Source of the DNA: CAYJGN01 sp964369635
GTDB lineage: Bacteria; Bacillota; Clostridia; Oscillospirales; Ruminococcaceae
Length of the DNA: 64,000 nucleotides
Direction: 5' to 3'
Assembly (NCBI GenBank): GCA_964369635.1
Contig: CAYJGN010000002.1
Span: forward strand, 30,043-94,042
In this document: positions 17,432-25,912 of the stretch, one piece after another
How the letters are laid out: every line of letters begins with the position of its first letter
Numbering within the stretch: the first letter of the stretch is position 1
The notes under the pieces: model-generated
Told to the model about the DNA's origin: nothing
The model's database searches: none
The model's input: the letters and a program-made list of their open reading frames with translations, nothing else
Program-made: the position numbers and the translations under genes

Positions 17432-18568
17432 TTATTTTAGATAAGGCTCCATCCAATCTGAGATATGGTCATCATTAACGCCGTAACCTTCTATTGTATC
17501 TTTAAGATTGATAACGTTTGAGTCAGGGCTTAGGTCATCTGCTAAAACGAGTGAAGGAGTTAGGTTGTAAACTTCCTCTGTCTCTTCGCCCATTAGGTTC
17601 ATTGCAAGGATACGAATTCCCTGCTCACCAACTGTTGTGAAGTCAACTGTTGAACATGCTTTCCAAACATCTGTTCCATCGAGCATATAGTTTATATCTT
17701 GGTTTGAAATATCAACCGATACAACAGGGATATCTGTTCTGCCCGCTTCCGATAGAGCAACATATGCGCCTCTTGTGTAAGCGTCGTAAACTCCCCAGAT
17801 AACATCAATAGTACCTTCTGGATATTTTGGTAGAAGAGCTGCTATCGCTGTTGCCATTGAAGACTCTGCATTTGCAGGATCCGGAGGACCTACTGCCTCG
17901 CCGCCAACTGTTTCGATAAGTCCTGCTTCTTCATACTCAAGGTATGTTTCTTGACGTCTGTCAAATGGTGATATACCAGGTCCTCTCCAGATTTTAAGAA
18001 CTTGGATAGGTTCGCCAGCTTCAACTTTCTCAGGGTATAGGTCTGTACAGATATAGTCAAGGAGCAAGTCCGCCATCATCTGATCATCCTGGAACATCTG
18101 AGTAACGCCTGGGATTGATGTGCTCTCGCCGTTCTCATCAATTAGCTGTGTGTCAAATAGAACAACCTCTATACCTTTATCAACAAGCATTGTTACAAGG
18201 TCATAAGCCGTTTCTTGGTTACCGTGTGATAAAAACATCGCATCGTAACCTTGGTTTGCAGCTGTATTTACGAAGTCCTGGAATTTAACATTGTCAACAT
18301 CTGTTATATAAGTGTCAACTGTCATACCAAGCGCTTCCGCTGTTGCCTCGGCACCTGCAATAGCCATCTGGAAGATATCCGATGAAGATACGTTTAGGAT
18401 ATAAGCTATCTTCTTACCTTCGAGCGGCAAAGCCTCTGTATCTCCACCTGCTTCACTGCTACTTGACGGTGAACCTGATTCCGATTCACTTGAACCGCCG
18501 CCACCGCCACACGCTACAAGCGATAGAGCAAGTGTCAGCATAAGGATTAATGCTAAAACTCTTTTCAT
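17432..18568 (-). CDS. Sugar-binding lipoprotein of CUT2-type ABC importer
   Basis: A 378-residue extracellular lipoprotein. The signal peptide MKRVLALILMLTLALSLVAC ends at the lipobox Cys20, followed by a Gly/Ser-rich linker (21-45). The mature part is a periplasmic-binding-protein type I fold like RbsB (GKKIAYILNVSSSD, YDAMFLSHGN, VDVIWGVYDAYTRGAYVALSEAG). First gene of the operon, with an ATG behind AGGTAAAAGGTT and a promoter at 18608-18636. It would capture the pentose for import. The length is somewhat above RbsB. The ligand is inferred from the downstream enzymes. Confidence 0.9.
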   Translation of the reverse strand: MKRVLALILMLTLALSLVACGGGGGSSESESGSPSSSSEAGGDTEALPLEGKKIAYILNVSSSDIFQMAIAGAEATAEALGMTVDTYITDVDNVKFQDFVNTAANQGYDAMFLSHGNQETAYDLVTMLVDKGIEVVLFDTQLIDENGESTSIPGVTQMFQDDQMMADLLLDYICTDLYPEKVEAGEPIQVLKIWRGPGISPFDRRQETYLEYEEAGLIETVGGEAVGPPDPANAESSMATAIAALLPKYPEGTIDVIWGVYDAYTRGAYVALSEAGRTDIPVVSVDISNQDINYMLDGTDVWKACSTVDFTTVGEQGIRILAMNLMGEETEEVYNLTPSLVLADDLSPDSNVINLKDTIEGYGVNDDHISDWMEPYLK

Positions 18569-18607
18569 AACCTTTTACCTCCAAATTATTTTATTGGGTT
18601 TGTCAAA

Positions 18608-18636
18608 ATTGTATCACATAAAATTTGCACAATCAA
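18608..18636 (-). promoter_or_regulatory. Promoter of the ABC/salvage operon
   Basis: On the minus strand TTGATT (18631-18636) and TACAAT (18608-18613) are separated by 17 bases, about 40 bases upstream of the lipoprotein start. Confidence 0.65.
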
Positions 18637-18830
18637 ACATAAAATTCGTGATATTCTGTGGTTTTTTGTGGCATTTGCGGTAATGACAACTTAGCTATGA
18701 TGATTAATTTAACCAATTTTCAAATTTTAACTATCAAAATGTACATTTTTAACTACTGTTCAATCGTTTTTACCAATTGATCATGCAAATTTTTGTTGAA
18801 TTTAATGCCAAATCTATTGTGGTTATACTC

Positions 18831-18857
18831 CAAAACCACTTTTTTTCCGTGGTTTTG
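18831..18857. promoter_or_regulatory. Inverted repeat, candidate DeoR operator
   Basis: CAAAACCAC and GTGGTTTTG form a perfect 9-bp inverted repeat with a 9-base spacer, about 47 bp upstream of the -10 box of the esterase gene. Related GTGGTT half-sites lie near the other promoter. Confidence 0.45.
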
Positions 18858-18903
18858 TTGTATCATAGATAAAAGTCCTCTTTATTTTTAAAACGCTCGG
18901 TAG

Positions 18904-18909
18904 TATAAT
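18904..18909 (+). promoter_or_regulatory. -10 box of the esterase-DeoR transcript
   Basis: A consensus TATAAT lies 50 bp before the ATG at 18959. The -35 region (TTTATT, 18881-18886, 17-bp spacer) is weak, consistent with a regulated promoter. It rules out a start codon at 18908. Confidence 0.55.
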
Positions 18910-18958
18910 GGAAATATTATTTTACTACTTTAAAATTCACATTATAAGGGGTTTTCTA

Positions 18959-19861
18959 ATGAATAAGTCACCTACTTTTGTAAAAATGCAAAAGCTTTCC
19001 CATTGCAATTTCACCTTTTTGTCGAAATATTTAAATCGTCAAACCTCAGTAAATGTTTTACTACCCTTTGGTTGCTATACCCTCGATGGCAAAAAAACCG
19101 CTCCACCATATAAAGTTATCTGGTTATTGCACGGGATGAGCGATGATTATAATACCTGGATGCGTTGCGGCATTATTGAAAATTTAGCGCGTGATTTTGG
19201 CGTCGCTGTTGTTATGCCAGATGCCGCTAATAGCTTTTATACCAATATGCTCAATGGGCCTGATTATTATAGCTATATAACAGAAGAGCTCCCAGAAGTT
19301 TTATCCGGTATATTTAACTTCAGTAATAAGAGAGAGGATAATTTCATAGCAGGTTTCTCAATGGGAGGCTATGGCGCTTTAAAAATAGGTCTTTTAAATA
19401 GCCAGCGGTTTTCAGCAATCGGCGCCTTTTCACCTGTTGCCGATATCGCACAGTTGGTCACTGCGGCGTTATCCGCAAATAAAAATATTGATGATGCCGA
19501 TTTCCTTCAAAGCTGCACCGAAAAGAAACTGGACCCTCTTGAAGTAATATATGCGCAAGAACTTAGAAAAAAGATGTTTTTATCAATTTGGGGCGATAGA
19601 TGCAAAAACCTTGCTGGCAGTGATGATGATCTTTTCGCTATATTTGATAAAACTATCGCAAAAAACAATATTCCATATATCTATATGGCTTGTGGTTTAC
19701 AGGATAGCTTAATTGAGTCAAATGAAAAGTTTAATAATTTCATCAAAGACAAAACAGATAAATATAAATATGAAACGATGCCAGGCGGCCATTTTTGGGA
19801 TGTTTGGAATAAAAATATAGAAGATTATTTTTGTTATTTGCATAAACAGAAATTAATATAG
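18959..19861 (+). CDS. Esterase D-type alpha/beta hydrolase
   Basis: A 300-residue intracellular esterase. The oxyanion motif is WLLHGMSDD (56-63), the nucleophile is Ser134 in AGFSMGGYGALK and the catalytic histidine lies in GGHFWDVWN near the C-terminus; this order matches the EstA/tributyrin esterase and S-formylglutathione hydrolase family. I place the start at 18959, behind AAGGGG, because a TATAAT box covers the upstream in-frame ATG at 18908. It is divergent from the pentose salvage operon and 12 bp upstream of the DeoR gene. It might deacylate an esterified sugar before salvage, but this is only a guess from position. Confidence 0.82.
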   Translation: MNKSPTFVKMQKLSHCNFTFLSKYLNRQTSVNVLLPFGCYTLDGKKTAPPYKVIWLLHGMSDDYNTWMRCGIIENLARDFGVAVVMPDAANSFYTNMLNGPDYYSYITEELPEVLSGIFNFSNKREDNFIAGFSMGGYGALKIGLLNSQRFSAIGAFSPVADIAQLVTAALSANKNIDDADFLQSCTEKKLDPLEVIYAQELRKKMFLSIWGDRCKNLAGSDDDLFAIFDKTIAKNNIPYIYMACGLQDSLIESNEKFNNFIKDKTDKYKYETMPGGHFWDVWNKNIEDYFCYLHKQKLI

Positions 19862-19873
19862 GCAGGTGATAGA

Positions 19874-20644
19874 ATGTTATCAAGTGAGCGAAAAGATATT
19901 ATTTTAAGTATTCTGATGGAAAAAAAGAATATTACCGTTTCAGATATGGCGGCACGCTTTAATGTTAGCACCGAGACCATTCGTCGCGACTTCGATTCAA
20001 TGGAAAAAGCGGGATTCCTTATAAAATCATATGGCGGTGCTTCGCTTAAAGCAAATGTTTCAACAACAAGCTCAAAAAAAGCGCTCCGCTCGATTATGGT
20101 TGATTGCAAAAGACGTCTTTCAAAAGCTGCTGCAAATTTTATACGACCGAACGAATGCATATTCCTCGACCATTCAACAACTGTTTTTGAAATGTGCCAA
20201 TTCATCGAAGATATACCACTCACAGTCATGACGAATTCTCTAAGTGTTATAAATCATTTTGCAGATAACGGCAATATAACCCTCGTAACACCAGGTGGGA
20301 CATTCAATAACAATACATACAGCTTCTTCGGGCTTGACTCGATAAAATTTTTGCAAAGCCATAATCTCGATAGAGCCTTTATCTCCTCGCAAACAGTCGA
20401 TTTGAAAAAAGGAATTGGCGACTCAAACGAAATGATAGCAGAACTTCGGCGTCAAGTTATCTTAAATTCAACTACAAACTACCTTTTAGCTGATAATACA
20501 AAACTTGATAGGTCAGCATTTGTTACCTCCGCTCATTTAACCGATTTCGATTGCTTTATTACCAATTTATCACTCCCTCAAGAATGGAGAAGCTTCTTTC
20601 GGGAATCCAATATAAAGTATATAGAATGCGATACCGAGCTTTAA
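19874..20644 (+). CDS. DeoR-family transcriptional regulator
   Basis: A 256-residue repressor-type protein. The N-terminal winged HTH (about 5-58) has RKDIILSILMEKKNITVSDMA followed by the recognition helix VSTETIRRDFDSME and then YGGASL, the DeoR signature. The C-terminal sugar-phosphate sensor domain has IFLDHSTTVFEM and LVTPGGTFNNNTYSF. DeoR regulators respond to phosphorylated sugars. It shares a transcript with the esterase and is divergent from the pentose operon, so I infer that it represses one or both until the sugar phosphate appears. GTGGTT motifs in the shared control region are candidate operators. Confidence 0.92.
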   Translation: MLSSERKDIILSILMEKKNITVSDMAARFNVSTETIRRDFDSMEKAGFLIKSYGGASLKANVSTTSSKKALRSIMVDCKRRLSKAAANFIRPNECIFLDHSTTVFEMCQFIEDIPLTVMTNSLSVINHFADNGNITLVTPGGTFNNNTYSFFGLDSIKFLQSHNLDRAFISSQTVDLKKGIGDSNEMIAELRRQVILNSTTNYLLADNTKLDRSAFVTSAHLTDFDCFITNLSLPQEWRSFFRESNIKYIECDTEL

Positions 20645-20776
20645 CCGCTCTCTCTTCGCTACCATAAATAAAAACTGAGGTCTTAACAATTATTTCATTA
20701 ATATATTGCATTATTTTCAGTTTCTAATACTAATCTTAAAACTGATATTTAGTTTCATTCAAATATTGTATCGCAA

Positions 20777-20804
20777 AAAAGAGATGTGGCACCACATCTC
20801 TTTT
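20777..20804. terminator. Bidirectional terminator between DeoR and glycosyltransferase genes
   Basis: AAAAGAGATGTGG (20777-20789) pairs perfectly with CCACATCTCTTTT (20792-20804), loop CA. It serves the two convergent genes. Confidence 0.85.
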
Positions 20805-20828
20805 AATTTGCATTTATCGCTATTATTT

Positions 20829-21500
20829 TCACCCATCTAAATATTCGCTTAAATATTCCTTTGCGAATATCTCTTTATATTTTTCATATCCCGAGAGGCT
20901 TTTTATACCGCAATCATGCAGGCACCATGGCTTATCTTGATTTGGGACAACACAGTCATACCCTGCGCGGACAAACTCTAAACACTGGGACGAATCATAG
21001 AAATGCCAGCCGTCAAACAAATCTTCGCGCCAGCTTACATCATACTGGGTACAGATGCAAAGCCCATCTACCGACATAACTTTCGTATAGGCTTTATCAT
21101 TTGATTTTGAATAACTCACAATTCCCATCTCGCCGGTATGATTATCATAAACAGCACCGGCAAGCGGCTCTCCCTCCCGCCATACTCCGCTTTTTGGGAT
21201 ATTAGTAGCTCCAACCATTCCGATAAGTCCTACTTTTTTATTCTCAAAGATTTTAAGCATATCAACAATAAAATTGCGGTTTAGTATCAACGTGTTTTGG
21301 TTGAGATAAATCTTATATTTCGCATCACTGCGCTTTATTGCCTCATTGTATGCTGCGGTCATCGAGTTGCTATCGCGAACATCCATAGCTTCAAGGCTAT
21401 ATCCTTTTGGGCAGTTTAAATGCTCAATATATTTCAAACACTCGGTATAACTTCGCTCATCCTTCACAACGCTCACAAAACATATCTTATTTTTATTCAT
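20829..21500 (-). CDS. StrF-like family 2-related glycosyltransferase
   Basis: A 223-residue protein of the small glycosyltransferase-like family that includes the StrF domain (Glyco_tranf_2_5). It starts ICFVSVVKDERSYTECLKYI, has MTAAYNEAIKRSDAKYKIYLNQN, where the D/N-x-N segment replaces the usual DxD, and later SVDGLCICTQ and FDGWHFYDSSQCLEF. These features point to a nucleotide-sugar-dependent transferase; the acceptor is unknown. The start codon overlaps the 3' end of the upstream glycosyltransferase/methyltransferase gene by 8 bp, so the pair are translated together. Confidence 0.8.
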   Translation of the reverse strand: MNKNKICFVSVVKDERSYTECLKYIEHLNCPKGYSLEAMDVRDSNSMTAAYNEAIKRSDAKYKIYLNQNTLILNRNFIVDMLKIFENKKVGLIGMVGATNIPKSGVWREGEPLAGAVYDNHTGEMGIVSYSKSNDKAYTKVMSVDGLCICTQYDVSWREDLFDGWHFYDSSQCLEFVRAGYDCVVPNQDKPWCLHDCGIKSLSGYEKYKEIFAKEYLSEYLDG

Positions 21501-23370
21501 CGCCCACCACCTCCATATTCTGCTCTATCGCTTCTTTTAGCTCATAAAACTCGGAAGTAAGCTCATTTTTTTTGCTATAATCGCTTATTATTCTAAAAGC
21601 TTCTTTGAAATCGCCAATTTGCGCCTTTAGATAGCATAGGTTGAAAACGGTATCTGCGTCATCCGGATTAATCTCGTATGATTTTAAAAAGCATTCCTTT
21701 GCTATATCTAAACAGTTTTGTGAAAATAAGCCAACAGCTATTTTATTATATACTTCAGCGCGATTTACAACGCATCTTTTGATAATTTCCCGCAACTGCT
21801 CTTCAAACAATGTAGCGTCTTTTTTATAGTATTCAACAGTAGCGTCAATGCTCTCCTCTCGTTCTATATCGTTATCAATGCGCATTATCAGATATTTAAG
21901 CTCGGTATCTATCGGGAAATCAGCTATTCGAGCCCTCATTAAATATTGATATGCATTATATTGATATTTCAAATTCTCGCCATATCTGCCGGTTATCATT
22001 TCAATGAGCTCTTTCTGGCTATCGGTTGTTCCAACAAAAGTCGATAGTGTTTTGGTAATCTTATAGTTGCAACGGATAAACATCTTCACTATTTCATAAT
22101 GGGTAAAAAATCTAAGATGAGTTTTATCAAGAATACCTGCATCGGCATAGGTGAAGTTTCCTTGAAGCAACTCTTCTATTACCGAAATATGCATAATATT
22201 CGGTATGCTTGTTATGATTTCGCCATCTTCTTTTAAATATAGTTGCAGCTTTTTCAAAACCTCTTCCGGCTCTAAAAGATGCTCGATAACATCACCCAAA
22301 ATGATAAAATCAAAGAATTTTTCATCAAATGGAAGATCAATATCCTCTATATTACCGATTAAAGTTGGAAGCAGCATATTTGCTACCTCACCGCTCGCTT
22401 TATCTATTTCAATTCCGAAAAGGTTTGCGTCTTTATAGATAGACTTTACTCGAAGCAGCGTTGCACCGCAGCCACAACCAATCGCTAAAACATTTATAGC
22501 TTTACTATAACTCTTCTCTTCAATCATTCCTATAATTTCAGCTCTTATATTAGAGCTATAATTCGGGTCAAACTGCCATTTCTCTTTAAATTTTTGCCTA
22601 TTAGTTGCTAAAAGGGCGGTGTATTCAGGGCTTTGATCATCAAATGAAACGCTCCCAAAATGATGGATAAATGCATTTTTACAAAAAATATTTCTTTTAC
22701 CCGCCAAAACTATTCGATAGCTCAAATCGTCATCTTCATAGTTACCTGGAGAAAACCGCTCATCAAGCATACCTACTTCGTCTAAAACGCTCTTCTTCAT
22801 AAGCATACTAAACCCAACAAGCTTAATCCTCTCTTCCATGCTTTGCTTATCTTGGTTGTTCTGGATTTTTGCAAAGTTTAGCATATTAGTTATTGTATCA
22901 TAATTAACCCTTATCGCCTGGTGGTATGAAATGCTGTTTGTGCTACTGCCAACAGCCCCTATCTCCTCACTGCTCCAAAGGGCATCGTTTAGGTTTGATA
23001 GCCAGTATGGCGAAACTATAACATCGTTGTTTAAAAGGAGAACACTCTCCCCTCTCGCTATCTCTATCCCTTGATTGCACCCCGCTGGAAAACCTTTGTT
23101 CTCATCATTTAAAATAGCGATTATATCCTCTTGCTCGGTTAGCCATTTTACCGTCTCATCGCTTGAGGCATTATCGACAACTATAATCTCAAAGCATCCT
23201 TTTTTCGTGAATTTACGAATTGACTCGATGCAGAGTTTTGTGTATTCAAGTTTATTGTAGGTAAGAATTATAATGCTTGTAAATTTATGAGTTTTGTTAT
23301 CTTTATCTTGCCAATTATATTCTTTTATTTCTTGCAAACTCTCGCTACTTATATTTATTTTACCATTCAT
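21493..23370 (-). CDS. Glycosyltransferase-methyltransferase-TPR fusion protein
   Basis: A 625-residue multidomain protein. Residues 30-275 are a GT-A glycosyltransferase (TSIIILTYNKLEYTKLCIES, EIIVVDNASSDET, GESVLLLNNDVIV carrying the DxD-equivalent NNDV, and DERFSPGNYEDDDLSYR). Residues 290-460 are a class I SAM methyltransferase (INVLAIGCGCGATLLRVK, FDFIILGDVIEHLLEPEE, LRFFTHYEIVKMF). Residues 545-615 look like tetratricopeptide repeats (CFLKSYEINPDDADTVFNL). Such fusions occur in clusters that decorate flagellin, S-layer or surface polysaccharide and probably build a methylated glycan. No flagellar genes are in view, so the acceptor is unknown. Confidence 0.85.
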   Translation of the reverse strand: MNGKINISSESLQEIKEYNWQDKDNKTHKFTSIIILTYNKLEYTKLCIESIRKFTKKGCFEIIVVDNASSDETVKWLTEQEDIIAILNDENKGFPAGCNQGIEIARGESVLLLNNDVIVSPYWLSNLNDALWSSEEIGAVGSSTNSISYHQAIRVNYDTITNMLNFAKIQNNQDKQSMEERIKLVGFSMLMKKSVLDEVGMLDERFSPGNYEDDDLSYRIVLAGKRNIFCKNAFIHHFGSVSFDDQSPEYTALLATNRQKFKEKWQFDPNYSSNIRAEIIGMIEEKSYSKAINVLAIGCGCGATLLRVKSIYKDANLFGIEIDKASGEVANMLLPTLIGNIEDIDLPFDEKFFDFIILGDVIEHLLEPEEVLKKLQLYLKEDGEIITSIPNIMHISVIEELLQGNFTYADAGILDKTHLRFFTHYEIVKMFIRCNYKITKTLSTFVGTTDSQKELIEMITGRYGENLKYQYNAYQYLMRARIADFPIDTELKYLIMRIDNDIEREESIDATVEYYKKDATLFEEQLREIIKRCVVNRAEVYNKIAVGLFSQNCLDIAKECFLKSYEINPDDADTVFNLCYLKAQIGDFKEAFRIISDYSKKNELTSEFYELKEAIEQNMEVVGDE

Positions 23371-23466
23371 ACAAAAACCCCTATCAGTAGTATAGATTTA
23401 TGATACATCATATTGTTTCAAACTACAACATTTTTTGACTATTTACAGCAAATTCTCCACCTTTCG

Positions 23467-23495
23467 TTGACATAAGTTAGCTAAGGTGATAAAAT
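23467..23495 (+). promoter_or_regulatory. Promoter of the 23525 glycosyltransferase gene
   Basis: TTGACA (23467-23472), 17-base spacer, TAAAAT (23490-23495), followed by AGGAGG and the start codon. Confidence 0.8.
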
Positions 23496-23524
23496 TTTTA
23501 TATTAGCTTAGGAGGAAAATGCTT

Positions 23525-25651
23525 ATGGCCGCGAATAAAAAACCGATTTTATCAATCGGAATTATAATGAAAGATGAAATCAGGTGTATTGAGAGATGTA
23601 TGAAATCTTTAATGCCACTTCGAGATGCACTTCCCTGTGAACTTGTTATTGCTGATACAGGCTCAACTGACGGCAGTCGTGAAGTTGCGGCTGAGTATGC
23701 TGATATTCTATTTGATTTTCCATGGGTTGATGATTTTGCCGCAGCGCGAAATGCCGTTATGGAAAAATGCAGTGGAAAATGGTATATGTCGGTTGATGCG
23801 GATGAGTATTTAGACCCCGATATAAAAGAGATTGTCGCCTATTTTAAGGGCAAAGAGATAGCTCTGAAAAACACCGGATTTTATAATATCCGAAATTATA
23901 CCTCACATGATACCCAAAATAGCGACTATACCGATTTTAATGCGCACAGGCTAATTAAAATGAGTACTGGCGTTCGCTATGACGGTATTATTCATGAGCG
24001 ATTTTCGTTTGCAAACATTAATGCAAAGCCTTTTTTCCTGCTCAATACCACCTTTCATCACGATGGTTATGTTAGGACAACAGAAGAAGAAATAACAACT
24101 ATGAAAGCAAAGTCGGCACGCAATATGGTATTGTTGCGCAAAAAATTAGAAGAGTCTACCGATGATATGACCTATCTTCAATGCATTGAGTCGAGCAGTG
24201 TTTCAAAAGATCAACTCGAATTTGCAAAGAAAGCATTAAATGCGGCAAGAGAGAGAGATTTTGCTCCTGCAGTTGCTAACGGTGAGAGCATATTGAACGT
24301 TTTGCTTTGCAGAGCCGTCTCTGTCCTGCTTTTACAGCAAGATGATACCGCTGAAGATGAGCTATTAATGCTTAGCAATCGATTAACAAACTTTTTAATG
24401 TTTGATTTAGATGTTTCATTTGCTGCAATAAGCTACTTTATCAAGAAAAAAAACTGGGAGAGTGTTATCTCTTATGCAGAGAAATTCGAGGTAGCTTATG
24501 AGCGATATCAAACAGAGGTTAAAACCTCCCATGAGTTTATAATCTCTCCCGCCTTTTACGGATACAATAAAAATAAGCAACAGGGCAAGCTTCTAAAAGC
24601 TGATGCTCTGATAAATCTTGGCAAAGAGGATAATGCCTTAGATTTACTTGAAACTACCGACTTTATTCCTCTTTGTTATGCAAGCAATGACATTGGCATG
24701 GCATTAAGGCTCTTAATTGAGCTGCGAAGCCACCAAAGAGCATGCACGATTTTCAAAACTCTCTATGAAACTGTTAATAGTTTAGAAAACAACGCCGAGA
24801 TTGCAAAGAAGATTATAAACGGTTTCTTTATAAATGCTATCAAAAACTCCGAGGAAAAAGATAACTATCGTTTGATGGGTGAATGCGATGGTTTGTTTGG
24901 ATTTTGCGCAAAGATTTTATCGACAAACAGCCCTGATGCTATTGAGTCGATTTGTAGTGGTTATAATGAGATTGCCACCCTTCCATCTGAAATTCTCTAT
25001 AAAATAATCAATATAACCCAAAATCTCCCGCAAAACTTTTATAAATCACCTGCAATGTGGCATCTTTCCGCTGCAAGTAGTCTATCGAGTATTCCAAATT
25101 TCGCACAGACTCTTATCCGATTTGTTTGCAAAAACAATTTTCATAACGATATCGAAAAAACAAACTTCGTCTACCACTGCGCATCGACGCTCGTCCAAAG
25201 AGGTGACATTGATAAGACAGATTACGATATTATTTGCAGAATGTTTTTGATGTTTAGCGACCACATTATGAATAACATATATAGCGAAGAGCTTTTAAAT
25301 AACAGTGATCTTTGGAATTTTTGCATAACAAACCATCACCTCTCGCTTATTATCATGAAGGTTCGTGACCTTGTTTTAGAGGGCGATGAGATAGGCATTA
25401 TCACCACTTTAAAGACAGCGCTTGATGTTACCCCTACTGCAAAGCATATCGCAAGCTACTTAATAGATAATGCCACCCGCCTCTTCGCAAAGCCTCCACT
25501 TGAGCTTATGGGACTCGCCGATAAGCTAAAAACTATGCTTGCAATTTATAAAAACGATGATCCTTTTGCTGTTGAAATAAAAAACAGCGACGCTTATAAG
25601 CAGATAGCATATCTTGTTGAAATTCCAACGAAAGAAGAGCTCGGACTTTAA
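23525..25651 (+). CDS. Family 2 glycosyltransferase with long helical C-terminal region
   Basis: About 708 residues. The first 230 are a GT2 domain: LSIGIIMKDEIRCIERCMKS, ELVIADTGSTDGSREVA, FPWVDDFAAARN and YMSVDADEYLDPD, with the metal-binding DADE and the acceptor-side GIIHERFSF. The remaining 480 residues are helix-rich, without a recognised enzyme domain, and look like degenerate TPR-type repeats. There are two in-frame ATGs. I prefer the one at 23525 since AGGAGG (23510-23515) is nine bases upstream of it but only three from the ATG at 23519. Divergent from the fusion glycosyltransferase gene; probably part of the same surface-glycan pathway. Confidence 0.85.
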   Translation: MAANKKPILSIGIIMKDEIRCIERCMKSLMPLRDALPCELVIADTGSTDGSREVAAEYADILFDFPWVDDFAAARNAVMEKCSGKWYMSVDADEYLDPDIKEIVAYFKGKEIALKNTGFYNIRNYTSHDTQNSDYTDFNAHRLIKMSTGVRYDGIIHERFSFANINAKPFFLLNTTFHHDGYVRTTEEEITTMKAKSARNMVLLRKKLEESTDDMTYLQCIESSSVSKDQLEFAKKALNAARERDFAPAVANGESILNVLLCRAVSVLLLQQDDTAEDELLMLSNRLTNFLMFDLDVSFAAISYFIKKKNWESVISYAEKFEVAYERYQTEVKTSHEFIISPAFYGYNKNKQQGKLLKADALINLGKEDNALDLLETTDFIPLCYASNDIGMALRLLIELRSHQRACTIFKTLYETVNSLENNAEIAKKIINGFFINAIKNSEEKDNYRLMGECDGLFGFCAKILSTNSPDAIESICSGYNEIATLPSEILYKIINITQNLPQNFYKSPAMWHLSAASSLSSIPNFAQTLIRFVCKNNFHNDIEKTNFVYHCASTLVQRGDIDKTDYDIICRMFLMFSDHIMNNIYSEELLNNSDLWNFCITNHHLSLIIMKVRDLVLEGDEIGIITTLKTALDVTPTAKHIASYLIDNATRLFAKPPLELMGLADKLKTMLAIYKNDDPFAVEIKNSDAYKQIAYLVEIPTKEELGL

Positions 25652-25670
25652 TATTATCTTTTTTCAATTT

Positions 25671-25706
25671 AAAAAGCTGTAATTTATTGCCAAATTATAG
25701 CTTTTT
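25671..25706 (+). terminator. Terminator of the glycosyltransferase gene
   Basis: AAAAAGCT-g-TAATTT pairs with AAATTA-t-AGCTTTTT (one G-U), followed by further T. Confidence 0.75.
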
Positions 25707-25709
25707 TTG

Positions 25710-25738
25710 TTGAAATATGGCATGTAAAGTGGTACAAT
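25710..25738 (+). promoter_or_regulatory. Promoter of the M20 hydrolase-YfcC operon
   Basis: TTGAAA (25710-25715), a 17-base spacer and TACAAT (25733-25738). It predicts a start of transcription near 25745 and a leader of about 165 bases. Confidence 0.75.
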
Positions 25739-25744
25739 ATTAAA

Positions 25745-25905
25745 TATTAAAATGCAAGTTGCGACACTTGCACTTGCAAATTTTATTTCTCATTTTTTTG
25801 GCATATGCTCACATGCCACGAAATAGCGAGAGCAAGGCATTAAGATGAGTTATAAATAATCAAAGCGAAACGCAGATTATTTACATTAAATAAAATGTTT
25901 TATAG
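25745..25905 (+). ncRNA. Structured 5' leader, unidentified
   Basis: The leader contains TGCAAGT/ACTTGCA (25753-25772), whose 5' arm can instead pair with a second ACTTGCA at 25772-25778; a nested hairpin TATTTC-[TGGCAT/ATGCCA]-GAAATA (25784-25825); and TAAATAATC/GATTATTTA (25853-25883). None of the riboswitch classes I know fits. It could be a regulatory leader or merely a set of fortuitous stems. Confidence 0.4.
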
Positions 25906-25912
25906 GTGAATT

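Larger units (their letters stand above)
18569..18958. other. Divergent control region, 390 bp, between ABC/salvage operon and esterase-DeoR
   Basis: No gene is visible. It contains both divergent promoters and several GTGGTT motifs: 18658-18667, 18819-18824, and an inverted repeat CAAAACCAC (18831-18839) / GTGGTTTTG (18849-18857). These are likely operators for the DeoR protein encoded at 19874. Confidence 0.55.
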
